Counted from the first letter of the stretch, positions 9,514 through 17,303 are shown. The stretch: DNA of 33,798 nt from Thermomicrobiales bacterium (GCA_020853615.1 JADYYO010000366.1:1-33798); one strand, 5' to 3'. The notes: generated by a model from the sequence alone, not told the origin. Numbers and translations: made by a program.

Positions 9514-10572
9514 CTACTCCGAATCGGCTTCTGCCGGCTCCGCCTCAGCGGTCTGCGCCGTGTCGCCAGAGTCGCCGGCCCAGTGGGTCCAGACGCCGCT
9601 GCCCCGGCCGTGGCCGATCGGCCTCTTCTTCTTGCCCCGGCGTCCGCCCGCTTCGCCGCTGTCGCCCTTGTCACGGGGGAGAGCGAGATAAAACGTGTAA
9701 TCGCGACGGTGCGGCGGCCGCATCATCAGGACCTGCGGGAAGCCGCAGTTGCGGAGGAGGCGGACAAGCGATTCCTCGGTGTGCCGGAAGGAGGTCGGGT
9801 TGCCCCAGGACGCGGTTGGCACCTCGTCCCGCTCCTCCCGCGTCTCACCATGCTCGCGGATGACGATCCCCTCGTACTCGCCCTCCCGGTCGACAATCGC
9901 CGGCGCGATCCGGGTGTCGATGACGAGCGGCGTTCCCGCACAGCGGGTGACGAGCTCGATCTGATCGGGGACTTCGAGATGATGGAGGAGGCCGAGGATG
10001 CAGATCAGGTCGAAGTCGCCGCGATTGATCGGGAACTCGCGCACGTCGGCCTGGACCCACTGCACCGACCGGATCAGGTCGGCCATTTGCGGGTCTTGCT
10101 CGCTCTCGGCGTCGGGCCAGCGCACGGTGCGGGCGTCGACGGCGGTCACCTGCCAGCCCTTCTCCGCTGCGGAGAGGGAGAAGTTCCCCTTGCCCGCGCC
10201 GAGGTCGAGCATCCTGCCCGGCTTGAGCGGGGCGAGGAGGGCGCGAAAGATGTTCCCCTTGTGGAGCGACCCATCCGGCTCCGGCAGGCCGTGCGTGCGC
10301 GCGATCTCGGTCTTGCTGGCGCCCTTGCGGCGATGCACGGTGCGCACGCCCTGCAGCGCGTCGCTGGCCTGGCTGAATATCTGCTTCACGTCATCGGTCG
10401 TGAGCGACGGGAAGGCCGCGAGGAGGCTCTCGACGTCGGGATTCGTGGCGAGAAATGCCAGGACATCTTCGACGCGCGCCTTCTCCTGTGCTGGCGCCGG
10501 CGTCGCGGTGGCGTCGACATCTCCCTCGGCCTCGTTCTGCCGCTGCGCCTTCGATTTCTTCGCTCCCGCCAT
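9514..10572 (-). CDS. Class I SAM-dependent methyltransferase with an N-terminal helical domain
   Basis: The core (about residues 115-300) is a Rossmann methyltransferase: motif I MLDLGAGKGNFSL, acidic VTAVDAR at strand 2, ADVREF, and CILGLLHHLE at motif IV. Before it, residues 34-72 (VEDVLAFLATNPDVESLLAAF, then PSLTTDDVKQIF) resemble the small DUF433 helix-turn-helix fold of antitoxin-type proteins; this is a tentative reading. The C-terminal 50 residues are Gly/Lys/Arg-rich then acidic and disordered. The frame is open to an ATG at 10620; the ATG at 10572 is preferred because GGAG precedes it by nine bases. The substrate is unknown. It converges on the SDR gene, 40 bases apart. Confidence 0.82.
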   Translation of the reverse strand: MAGAKKSKAQRQNEAEGDVDATATPAPAQEKARVEDVLAFLATNPDVESLLAAFPSLTTDDVKQIFSQASDALQGVRTVHRRKGASKTEIARTHGLPEPDGSLHKGNIFRALLAPLKPGRMLDLGAGKGNFSLSAAEKGWQVTAVDARTVRWPDAESEQDPQMADLIRSVQWVQADVREFPINRGDFDLICILGLLHHLEVPDQIELVTRCAGTPLVIDTRIAPAIVDREGEYEGIVIREHGETREERDEVPTASWGNPTSFRHTEESLVRLLRNCGFPQVLMMRPPHRRDYTFYLALPRDKGDSGEAGGRRGKKKRPIGHGRGSGVWTHWAGDSGDTAQTAEAEPAEADSE

Positions 10573-10739
10573 CTTGTCCATCTCCGCGGCGCCGGCGAAT
10601 TCCTCGCCTCGCGCCCGCATGCGTCCACGAGCTCACGGTCGCGCGCCGGGTGTCGGATGACGCGCGCCCGAGCGCGGCAGGAGAGACTAGCATATCCGCG
10701 GCATGGGCCGGCGCCCTGTTTGCGCGCGGCGCAACCGAG

Positions 10740-10745
10740 TACGAT
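10740..10745 (+). promoter_or_regulatory. Candidate -10 element (TACGAT)
   Basis: The box lies in the divergent gap between the methyltransferase and the phosphotransferase gene, reading toward the latter. A TATGCT box on the opposite strand (10694-10689) could serve the methyltransferase. Confidence 0.25.
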
Positions 10746-10855
10746 TCGGGGCCGCTCGCGCGGCGCTCCCTGCGTGGTAGCAGGTGAGCCGTGGGTGGAC
10801 CGAGGCAAGCCATCCCGCCCGCGACGACGACCGGTCTACGGAGAAAGGACCATTC

Positions 10856-12229
10856 TTGGGCGCCAGGACCTTCCCCGATGCCGCTACGCTCCAGGATCCG
10901 GAGCGGATGGCGCGGCTCTTCCAGACGCATCTGCGCTCGGCGCGGGGCGCGATGCCGGCGATCGACTCGTGCACGATCGACTATGTCCGGCCGTCTGCCG
11001 CGCGGATGGTACTGCAGTACACCCTCCAGGGGACGGCCGCGAGCGGCGAGCCCTTCACCCAGATCGTCACCGGCACCACCTACAGCGGCGATCGGACGCG
11101 GCCGCTGGTCGACCGGCTGCTGGCTCGCGACCCGGCGGCGTCAGCGCCGCTCGGCCCGCTGGCGCTGGAGCCGGTCAGTTACGCGCCGGAGCTCGACCTG
11201 ATGGTCCAGGTCTTCCCCTACGACTACCGGCTGCCCGGCCTGCTCCGCCTCTTCCAGGGAGCGCCGGAGATGGTGGACCCGGTGGTGCAGGAGATTGGCG
11301 ACGGGGCTTGGGCGATCGAGCAGACGTCGGCGACAACTGCGCGCTACCGCCCTGACATGCGGGTGATGGTCCGCCTCGATGTGACCGCGCGTGATGGGGC
11401 GACGGGAGAGCGCGTCACGCGGCGCGCCTACGCGAAGGTCTACCGGGAGGTCGAGGAGGGGCGGCGGGCGCGCCAGATCCTGCAAGTGCTCGCCGAGGGA
11501 TGCGCGCGCGAGGATCGCGGCTTCGCCGTGGCGCGGCCGATCGCCTACGTCGACGGGTGGCAGACACTCCTGCTGAGCGAAGTGCCGGGTACGCGGCTCC
11601 TGCAGATCATCCGACGCGGCACCGCCGACGAAGCGATGCCGGCGGTGCGCCGGGCAGCGCGCGCCGTGGCCGGCTTTCATCAGTTTCCCTTCCCGGAGGG
11701 GCTGCTCTCCGAGGCGATGCAGGATCAGGAGGAGCGGCTGGCGTCCGTGGCGGGGACGTTGTGCGCCAACAACCCCTCGCTCGCACCCGAGGTCGATCGG
11801 CTCGTGGAGACGATCGGCGCTGCGCTCGGCAAGTCGCCGCGGATGCCGACCCACTTCGACCTGAAGCAGGGGCACATGCTGCTGGATGACCAGCAGGTCG
11901 GGCTGCTCGATTTCGACAAGCTGGCGCTTGGCGATCCGCTGATCGATGTCGCCAACCTCGTGGCGACGCTCGGAGCGGAACGGGAGGGGAGCGCGAAGCG
12001 AGGCGAGAAACGGCTGACGCTCGTCGAGGGGTTCACGGACGAGTACTTCGCGCACGTGCCGCCGTCGTGGCGGGAGCGGTTCCCGGCGCGGCTGGCGCTG
12101 GCCGCGCTGGCCGAGGCTGCCACGACCGGGCGCGGGCAGCGGGGTCGCGGCAGTCAAGCCGATTTGGCCGGCCGGGCCGCGTCGGCGGTCGATCAGGCGC
12201 GGCGCGTGCTGGACGGGGAGTGGTTGTAG
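10856..12229 (+). CDS. APH/choline-kinase-like phosphotransferase with a variant catalytic loop
   Basis: A 457-residue protein of the aminoglycoside/choline phosphotransferase fold. The catalytic loop THFDLKQGHMLLD (His333, Asp335) keeps the Asp but has His340 where the family normally has the Mg-binding Asn. LLDFDKLALGDPLIDVANL at 350-368 supplies the metal-binding Asp352. Two stretches look like kinase N-lobe strands: IDYVRPSAARMVLQYTLQ (about 41-58) and TARYRPDMRVMVRLDV (161-176), each followed by a threonine-rich segment with a TY or KVY motif, suggesting an internal duplication. The start is TTG, because GGAGAAAGGA ends six bases upstream; a GTG at 10784 would add 24 unconvincing residues. 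The substrate is unknown; it should not be called a resistance gene. Confidence 0.75.
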   Translation: MGARTFPDAATLQDPERMARLFQTHLRSARGAMPAIDSCTIDYVRPSAARMVLQYTLQGTAASGEPFTQIVTGTTYSGDRTRPLVDRLLARDPAASAPLGPLALEPVSYAPELDLMVQVFPYDYRLPGLLRLFQGAPEMVDPVVQEIGDGAWAIEQTSATTARYRPDMRVMVRLDVTARDGATGERVTRRAYAKVYREVEEGRRARQILQVLAEGCAREDRGFAVARPIAYVDGWQTLLLSEVPGTRLLQIIRRGTADEAMPAVRRAARAVAGFHQFPFPEGLLSEAMQDQEERLASVAGTLCANNPSLAPEVDRLVETIGAALGKSPRMPTHFDLKQGHMLLDDQQVGLLDFDKLALGDPLIDVANLVATLGAEREGSAKRGEKRLTLVEGFTDEYFAHVPPSWRERFPARLALAALAEAATTGRGQRGRGSQADLAGRAASAVDQARRVLDGEWL

Positions 12230-12248
12230 GGCTGGTGCGCGTCGGGGC

Positions 12249-12290
12249 GATCGCGGCGAGCGGATTCGCTCCTACAGGTTCGCCGCGATC
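12249..12290. repeat. REP-like palindrome between convergent genes
   Basis: A perfect 11-bp inverted repeat (GATCGCGGCGA/TCGCCGCGATC) encloses an inner 5-bp hairpin (GAGCG/CGCTC). The minus strand reads TGTAGGAGCGAATCCGCTCG, which closely resembles REP sequences known from pseudomonads and other bacteria. The right arm overlaps the last codons of the MglA-like gene. It may also end transcription from both sides. Confidence 0.6.
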
Positions 12291-12847
12291 TCTCGGCTGA
12301 CGGCCCGCAATGCCGCGAAGACGCCTTCGCCGCGGATGGCCGAGGCGCGCACGGCGATCGCCGCTTCCAGGCCGAGCGCGGCCGCCATCTCGCTGCTGGA
12401 GAGCGCGTCGGCCATGTCCGACTTGTTGCATTCGAGCACGAAGGGGAGGGCGCCGAGCGACTTGCCCTGCGCGCTCAGGAGTGATTCCAGCTCGGCGAGC
12501 GAGGCGAGGTTCTCGGGCATCCGCCCCGGGGTAGCGTCGGCGACGAAGACGATGCCATCGACCCCCTGCAGGACGGCGGCCCGCGCGCCGCTCGAACGCG
12601 GCTGACCCGGTACCGAGTAGAGGTGCCAGTGCAGGCGGAACCCGAGCCGCTCGCCGAGATCGAGCGGCAGCGAGTCGGAGAAGATCGTGCGCGCGGAGGC
12701 GGAGGCGATCAAGCGGAAGCTGCCGCGCGCTTCCGGAGGGACCCCCGTCGCGATCGCGCGCAACGTCGTCGTCTTGCCGCTCAGCTCGGGGCCGAAGTAG
12801 ACGACCTTCGCGTGGATCTCCCGGGCATCGATGTCGATCAGGGCCAC
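12272..12847 (-). CDS. MglA-like small Ras-family GTPase
   Basis: A 191-residue GTPase related to MglA, the polarity switch of gliding bacteria. G1 is GPELSGKTT at 19-27; a switch region TIFSDSLPLDLG matches the MglA FFDFLPLDLG element; G3 is SVPGQ at 78-82; G4 is NKSD at 141-144; and an SA motif lies near residue 168. In this family the usual Asp of G3 is replaced, as here. It starts with GTG, eight bases after the hflX stop codon, so it is the downstream gene of an hflX operon. No MglB/roadblock partner gene is seen nearby. A polarity or surface-motility role is inferred from the family only. Confidence 0.85.
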   Translation of the reverse strand: MALIDIDAREIHAKVVYFGPELSGKTTTLRAIATGVPPEARGSFRLIASASARTIFSDSLPLDLGERLGFRLHWHLYSVPGQPRSSGARAAVLQGVDGIVFVADATPGRMPENLASLAELESLLSAQGKSLGALPFVLECNKSDMADALSSSEMAAALGLEAAIAVRASAIRGEGVFAALRAVSREIAANL

Positions 12848-12855
12848 CTGGGCGC

Positions 12856-14226
12856 CTAGCTCGCCGTCGCGGTCCGGGCGGTATCGCGCGTGCCGGGGAT
12901 GCCGGCGGCTCGCCCGTTCGCCCGAGGGGCGAGGTGCGGGGCGAAGCGTCCCATCTCCCGCATCGGCAGGTACCCCTGCAGCGTTGTGCCGCTCTCGTCA
13001 AACGTCGTTTCCTCGACGCGGCCGAGCTGGTGGAAGCGATCGACGAGATCGGTCCGCGCGAAGGGGACGGTCAAGGTGACCGGAACGAAGTCGGCATCCT
13101 CCTCGATGGCGGTCTCGACCTGAGCGAGGAGTGCGTCGAAGCCGAGGCCAGCCTGCGCCGAGATGGGGACCGGGTTGATCGCCAGTCCGGCCGCGGGGCC
13201 GAGGCGCGCCAGCAGGTCGTCCATCGTCGCCCCGTCGGGGAGGAGGTCGACCTTGTTGAGCGCTGTGACGACTGGCTTGTCGTCGGCGCCGAGCTCTTCG
13301 AGGACGCTCATCACCGTCTGCACCTGCTCGGCGGCATTCGGGTGCGTGACGTCGACGACGTGCAGCAGGACCGACGCCTCGTTGATCTCCTCGAGCGTGG
13401 CCCGGAAGGCGGCGATGAGGAGGGTCGGCAGGTTGTTGATGAAGCCGACCGTGTCGGTGAAGAGGACCTCGCGGCCGCTCGGCAGCTCCCGCCGGCGCGT
13501 CGTCGGGTCGAGCGTGGCGAAGAGCTTGTCCTCGGCGGCGACGCCCGCGCCAGTCAACGCGTTGAGGAGGGTGCTCTTGCCGGCGTTGGTGTAGCCGACG
13601 AGCGCGACGACCGGGATCGGCGTGCCGCGCCGGCGGTCGCGGTAGCGCTGGCGATGGGAGTGAACCTCGCGCAGCTCTCGCTTGAGATGGACGATCCGCT
13701 TGCCAAGCTCGCGCCGGTCGCTCTCGAGCTGCGTTTCACCGGGGCCGCGCAGGCCGACGCCGCCGACCCCCTGCCGCGAAAGGTGCGTCCAGAGGCCAGT
13801 CAGGCGCGGCAGCCGGTATTCGAGCTGCGCCAGCTCGACCTGGAGGCGCCCCTCGTGCGTCGCGGCGCGGCGGGCGAAGACATCGAGGATGAGCGCGGTG
13901 CGGTCGATGATCTTGACGTCGAGCGCCCGCTCCAGATTGCGCTGCTGGGCGGGGGTGAGATCGTCGTCGACCATGACCACGTCGTAGCCGAGGTCGTCGC
14001 GCAGCGCCTTGATCTCTTCAAGCTTCCCCTTGCCGACATAGGAGCCGGCGAGCGGGTGCGCGAGCTTCTGCGTGACCGAGCCGACGACCTCGACATCGAC
14101 CGTCTCGGCGAGACGGGCCAGCTCTTCGAGGGAGTCGGTGGCCGCCCAGGTCTGCCCGGGCTGCTCGACGGCAATGAGGAGCGCGTGTTCGTTCGGACGG
14201 TTGGTTGCGAATGGAATGCGAGTTAT
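12856..14226 (-). CDS. hflX: GTPase HflX, ribosome-associated, with an apparent ATA start
   Basis: HflX binds the 50S subunit and splits stalled ribosomes in stress. The GTPase domain has G1 GYTNAGKST, G3 DTVGFINNLP and G4 NKVD; before it lie the HflX-specific coiled region and GVGLRGPGETQLE. The first ATG/GTG/TTG in frame is GTG at 13980, which would remove about 82 residues of clear HflX N-terminal domain (SLEELARLAETVDVEVVG, SYVGKGKLEEI). The frame is open far upstream but lacks any ATG, GTG or TTG. AAGGAGG at 14238-14232 ends five bases before an in-frame ATA (14226-14224), giving 456 residues, close to the family's usual length. An ATG changed to ATA, or real non-standard initiation, are both possible. 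Confidence 0.85.
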   Translation of the reverse strand: MTRIPFATNRPNEHALLIAVEQPGQTWAATDSLEELARLAETVDVEVVGSVTQKLAHPLAGSYVGKGKLEEIKALRDDLGYDVVMVDDDLTPAQQRNLERALDVKIIDRTALILDVFARRAATHEGRLQVELAQLEYRLPRLTGLWTHLSRQGVGGVGLRGPGETQLESDRRELGKRIVHLKRELREVHSHRQRYRDRRRGTPIPVVALVGYTNAGKSTLLNALTGAGVAAEDKLFATLDPTTRRRELPSGREVLFTDTVGFINNLPTLLIAAFRATLEEINEASVLLHVVDVTHPNAAEQVQTVMSVLEELGADDKPVVTALNKVDLLPDGATMDDLLARLGPAAGLAINPVPISAQAGLGFDALLAQVETAIEEDADFVPVTLTVPFARTDLVDRFHQLGRVEETTFDESGTTLQGYLPMREMGRFAPHLAPRANGRAAGIPGTRDTARTATAS

Positions 14227-14243
14227 ATGAGCCTCCTTGGCAT
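14223..14243 (-). other. Six-codon leader frame overlapping the hflX ribosome-binding site
   Basis: ATG-CCA-AGG-AGG-CTC-ATA-TAA encodes MPRRLI. It contains the hflX AAGGAGG within codons 2-4 and its TAA overlaps the putative ATA start (ATAA), the geometry of translational coupling. It may be a real leader or a chance frame. Confidence 0.3.
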
Positions 14244-14269
14244 GGCGAGCTGCATCGCTGGAATAGTCA

Positions 14270-14275
14270 ATTGTA
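14270..14275 (-). promoter_or_regulatory. Candidate -10 element for hflX (TACAAT)
   Basis: TACAAT on the minus strand lies about 44 bases upstream of the ATA codon. Transcription would start near 14263, leaving room for the strong AAGGAGG site and no room for an upstream ATG start. Confidence 0.35.
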
Positions 14276-14364
14276 CTTCGCGGCAGGGCTGTTCCGCGCG
14301 AAGGGCGGCGATGATGCCTGACATAGAACGCGCGATGCCGGCGCGGTGTGAGGTGCTCGTTGCT

Positions 14365-15834
14365 CTACGCCGACGAGGCGACGATCTCCCGGGTGCGGAT
14401 TTCCAGGTTCTCGCGAGACTGGGCGAGGCGAAGGCGGCGGGCGTCGAGCCAGCGGCGATCGGCGTGAAGGCGCTCCCGCTCCCGCTCGAGATATTCGCGG
14501 ACGGCGGGGGCGGCCGGGCCGCCGAGCAGGGTGCGCTTCTCGATGAAACGGCGCGGGGCGAGGTAGGCGCCGAGGCGCTCGATCTCGACGCCCAACTCCC
14601 GGCCGATCACCAGCAGGGCGGCGGCGTCGATCATCGCGGGGCCGATGGCGCTCGCCTCCAGCCCCTCCTGGCGCGCCCGGTTGGCGGTCATGGCCGCGAT
14701 CTGCTGCGCGGATGCCGGGTCGAGCCCTTCCTCCGCCATCAGAAAGTGCGCCAGGTCGCCGGTCGTCACCAGGTCCCGGCCCGCGTTTCGGGCGAGCCAC
14801 GCGCGGTTGATCTCCAACGACTCGCCGAGCAGCACCGGGATCGCTGCCGCCACCCGAGTTGCACCCTCCAGCGTCTCGGCCGTGGCCACGACCACCTCCT
14901 CTCCGAGCTCGCCCGGCGGGCCGTAAGGGAGGGCGAGCGCGGTCCGAGCGACGTTATCCGCGCTTCGCTCGACTCGGCGGGCCTCGCCCGCCAGCCGCTC
15001 GAGGACGCGGGCCGGGCGAAAGGTCGGCAGCGTGAGATCGGCGGAGGCGGACAGGTCGTCGGCCAGCCGGAACGCCTGGGGATCGGTCCGCGACCAGACG
15101 AGGAACTCGCCCACGAGGCGCTGCAGCGGCGCGACCGCGTCCCGGGCATCGTCGCCGAGCGCGACGAGGTGATCGATGGCGGCGAGGGCGTCGAAGGTGC
15201 TCTCGACCGGCCCTTCGCTGCCAAGCAGGTCGGCGGTCTCCTCGCGGTCGATCGGCAGGCCGGGGCCGGCGAGCGACGCGGCGCCCAGCGGCGCGCGGTC
15301 GAACGCCTCGTACGTCGCCCGCAGCCGCCGCGCGGCGCGGCCCAGGGGAGCGATCGCCCCGGTCAGGAAGTGGGCGAGGTTCGTCGGCTGCACGGGCGTA
15401 CCGCCCGCCCATGCGTTCATCAGGGTGAACACGTGCTGCTCGGCGAGCTCGATGAGGGCCGAGCGCGCCGCGTCGAGCTCGGCCGCCAGCGAGAGTGCGC
15501 GCTCGCGCAGGACGAGCCACTGCGCCGTCGCCGCGAGATCGTGGCCGGTGCGCCCGATGCGCGCCCCTCCGGCGATTCCCGGCGCACTGAGGCTATCGCA
15601 ACGCTCGTCGAAGGCGGCGACGAGCGCGAGGGGGCCCTCGATCGCGGGCGGCGCTCCCTGCCGGACGTTGGCGACCGTCTCGAGGAGCGCCGCCGCGCTG
15701 GCGTCGTCGATGATCGCGGTGTCGCGCAGCATGACGATGTGCGCGCTGAGCGCCTCGCCGATCGCCTCCCAGAGCGCGCGCCGCCACGCCTCGCTCGCCG
15801 TCATGCTCCCCGCCCTTCTTCGCTGTTGCTTCAT
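14365..15834 (-). CDS. Argininosuccinate-lyase-fold protein with degenerate catalytic motifs
   Basis: A 489-residue member of the fumarase/aspartase/ArgH superfamily, closest in layout to argininosuccinate lyase. GRTGHDLAAT at 94-103 matches ArgH GRSRNDQVAT; LGAASLAGPGLPIDRE (183-198) matches its LGAGALAG...PIDR segment. The catalytic motifs are changed: the THLQ-x-AQP site reads AGGTPVQP (about 143-150), with no His, and the GSSxMPQKxNP loop reads ASADLTLPTFRP (263-274), with no matching Ser, Lys or Asn. It is therefore probably not ArgH and may be inactive or have another chemistry. No other arginine genes are near. Starts: ATG 15834 chosen; TTG 15846 and ATG 15804 (GGGAG just upstream) are alternatives. 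Confidence 0.75.
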   Translation of the reverse strand: MKQQRRRAGSMTASEAWRRALWEAIGEALSAHIVMLRDTAIIDDASAAALLETVANVRQGAPPAIEGPLALVAAFDERCDSLSAPGIAGGARIGRTGHDLAATAQWLVLRERALSLAAELDAARSALIELAEQHVFTLMNAWAGGTPVQPTNLAHFLTGAIAPLGRAARRLRATYEAFDRAPLGAASLAGPGLPIDREETADLLGSEGPVESTFDALAAIDHLVALGDDARDAVAPLQRLVGEFLVWSRTDPQAFRLADDLSASADLTLPTFRPARVLERLAGEARRVERSADNVARTALALPYGPPGELGEEVVVATAETLEGATRVAAAIPVLLGESLEINRAWLARNAGRDLVTTGDLAHFLMAEEGLDPASAQQIAAMTANRARQEGLEASAIGPAMIDAAALLVIGRELGVEIERLGAYLAPRRFIEKRTLLGGPAAPAVREYLERERERLHADRRWLDARRLRLAQSRENLEIRTREIVASSA

Positions 15835-15855
15835 CTCACCCCACAACCGGGATCG

Positions 15856-15861
15856 AGTCTA
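15856..15861 (-). promoter_or_regulatory. Candidate -10 element (TAGACT)
   Basis: TAGACT on the minus strand ends 22 bases before the ATG at 15834, in the divergent gap shared with the four-helix protein gene. It would make the longer TTG start at 15846 unlikely. Confidence 0.25.
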
Positions 15862-15987
15862 CCAGCGGCGATCGAATCCCCGGTCCGGTGATGGCGCGAC
15901 ACTGGCAGTGAAGTGCCGCTTGCGCTCACACTTGCGCCGAATCGCTGCCGGGTGCGCGAGCGGCGTTGCGGACGGAGGGGGGAGACG

Positions 15988-16374
15988 GTGAACGGGGGAT
16001 TGGTCGGCATCCATGAGTTGGTTGGCGGTCTGGTGGTGGTCGCCTTCATCGTGACCGCGATCATGGCGGCCATTCAGGCGGCAGGCGGCAATGCGCAATG
16101 GACGCGACGGGTGGCGATGATCGCGGCGGCGCTGCTGTTACTCCAGTACGTCATCGGATTCGCGCTGCTCGGCGGGGGCTCTCAGAATTCGCCGATGCAC
16201 TACCTCGTGGCGCTCCTTGCCATCATTCCAGTCGGATTGCAGCACGGCTCGGGGCGCGTGCTCACCGCGCGGACGCAAGGGGTCGCCATGCTGATCTGGT
16301 CGCTGGCCGCCGCATTCCTGACCATCATCGCCTACATGTCGGGGCTGGCGGGCATTACGAACGTCGCGCGGTGA
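15988..16374 (+). CDS. Four-helix integral membrane protein, function unknown
   Basis: A 128-residue protein of four hydrophobic segments, beginning LVGGLVVVAFIVTAIMAA, RVAMIAAALLLLQYVIGFAL, HYLVALLAIIPVGLQHG and GVAMLIWSLAAAFLTIIAYM. His residues at the start of helix 1 (IHELVGG) and at both ends of helix 3 (MHYL, LQHG) could bind haem as in small b-type cytochromes, but this is only a pattern impression. GTG is chosen as start because GGAGG lies nine bases before it and the upstream part of the frame is Arg-rich and unlike a signal peptide. Its stop overlaps the ATG of the homocysteine methyltransferase gene (TGATG). Confidence 0.75.
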   Translation: MNGGLVGIHELVGGLVVVAFIVTAIMAAIQAAGGNAQWTRRVAMIAAALLLLQYVIGFALLGGGSQNSPMHYLVALLAIIPVGLQHGSGRVLTARTQGVAMLIWSLAAAFLTIIAYMSGLAGITNVAR

Positions 16375-17297
16375 TGGAGGCTCGAGCCAGTCGGTTCCTG
16401 GAGCGGTTGCACGCCGGGCCGCCGCTGGTCCTCGACGCGGCGATGGGGAGTGATCTCGATCGCCGGGGGCTGGCCACCCGATTGCCGCTCTGGTCGGCGC
16501 TCGGGCTGCTGGAGAGGCCCGAGCTGGTGCGTCAGATTCACGCCGACAACCTGCGCGCCGGGGCCGATATCATCACGACAAACACCTTTCGCTCGACGGC
16601 GCGCACGCTGCGCAAGGCGGGTCTCGACCCGGAGCGTGCCGCCGCACTCGATGCGCTGGCGGTGCGGCTGGCGCGCGAGGCGATCGTCGAGGCCGGGCGG
16701 CCCGAGGCGCTGGTTGCCGGGTCGATCGCGCCGTTGGACGAGTGCTACGCCCCGACCTTCGATACGCCGAGAGGGGTCGCGCTGGAGGAGCACCGGGCGC
16801 ACGCGCGCGACCTCGCTGCTGCCGGGGTCGATCTGCTGCTGATCGAGACGATGCCGACGATCGCGGAGGCCGAGATCGCGCTCGAGGCGGCGCAGGAGAC
16901 GGGGCTGCCGGTGACGGTCGGCTTTGTCTGCGCGCCGCTCGCGTCGGGGGAGCCCGTGCGGCTGATGAGCGGCGAGCCGCTGGCCGAGGCGGCGCGGCGG
17001 GTGGCGCTTGGGCGGCCCGATGCGCTCTTCGTCAACTGCGCGTCGCCGGAGGTGATTGCGGCGGCGCTCCCGGTGCTGCGCGAGGCGAGCTCGCTCCCGG
17101 TTGGCGCGTACGCGAACGTCGGGCAGGTCGACGACGAGGTCGGCTGGTCGCCCTCGGGCAACGTCGGCGGCGAGGGGTACGCGGAGCACGCGCGGGAGTG
17201 GCTCGCGCTCGGGGCACAGATTGTCGGCGGCTGCTGCGGCACGCACCCGGAACACACGGCGGCGCTGCGGCGGTTGGTCGATGCGAGCGATGCATAG
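16374..17297 (+). CDS. Homocysteine S-methyltransferase family protein
   Basis: A 307-residue single-domain zinc methyltransferase of the MmuM/MetH-N-terminal type, which moves a methyl group (from S-methylmethionine, SAM or betaine) to homocysteine to give methionine. The three zinc cysteines are visible: Cys222 in NCASPE and Cys287-Cys288 in VGGCCGTHPEH. LVLDAAMGSDLDRRG at the N-terminus and TTNTFRST match the family's DGAMGT and TNTF motifs. It lacks the folate and cobalamin domains of MetH. The start overlaps the stop of the four-helix membrane protein by one base, so both are coupled. The methyl donor is unknown. Confidence 0.9.
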   Translation: MEARASRFLERLHAGPPLVLDAAMGSDLDRRGLATRLPLWSALGLLERPELVRQIHADNLRAGADIITTNTFRSTARTLRKAGLDPERAAALDALAVRLAREAIVEAGRPEALVAGSIAPLDECYAPTFDTPRGVALEEHRAHARDLAAAGVDLLLIETMPTIAEAEIALEAAQETGLPVTVGFVCAPLASGEPVRLMSGEPLAEAARRVALGRPDALFVNCASPEVIAAALPVLREASSLPVGAYANVGQVDDEVGWSPSGNVGGEGYAEHAREWLALGAQIVGGCCGTHPEHTAALRRLVDASDA

Positions 17298-17303
17298 CGG
17301 GTA

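Noticed and set aside
10856-12229. Aminoglycoside resistance gene
   Set aside because: Only the fold and catalytic loop are shared; the N-terminal half and loop variant do not match known resistance enzymes.
12856-13980. hflX starting at GTG 13980
   Set aside because: This start lies inside a conserved domain and would remove about 82 residues of clear HflX similarity, and it has no good ribosome-binding site.
12934-15891. A 985-codon open frame on the plus strand antisense to hflX and the ArgH-like gene
   Set aside because: It mirrors two clearly conserved minus-strand proteins; its product is Arg/Glu/Gly-biased with no domain, a normal effect of high GC.
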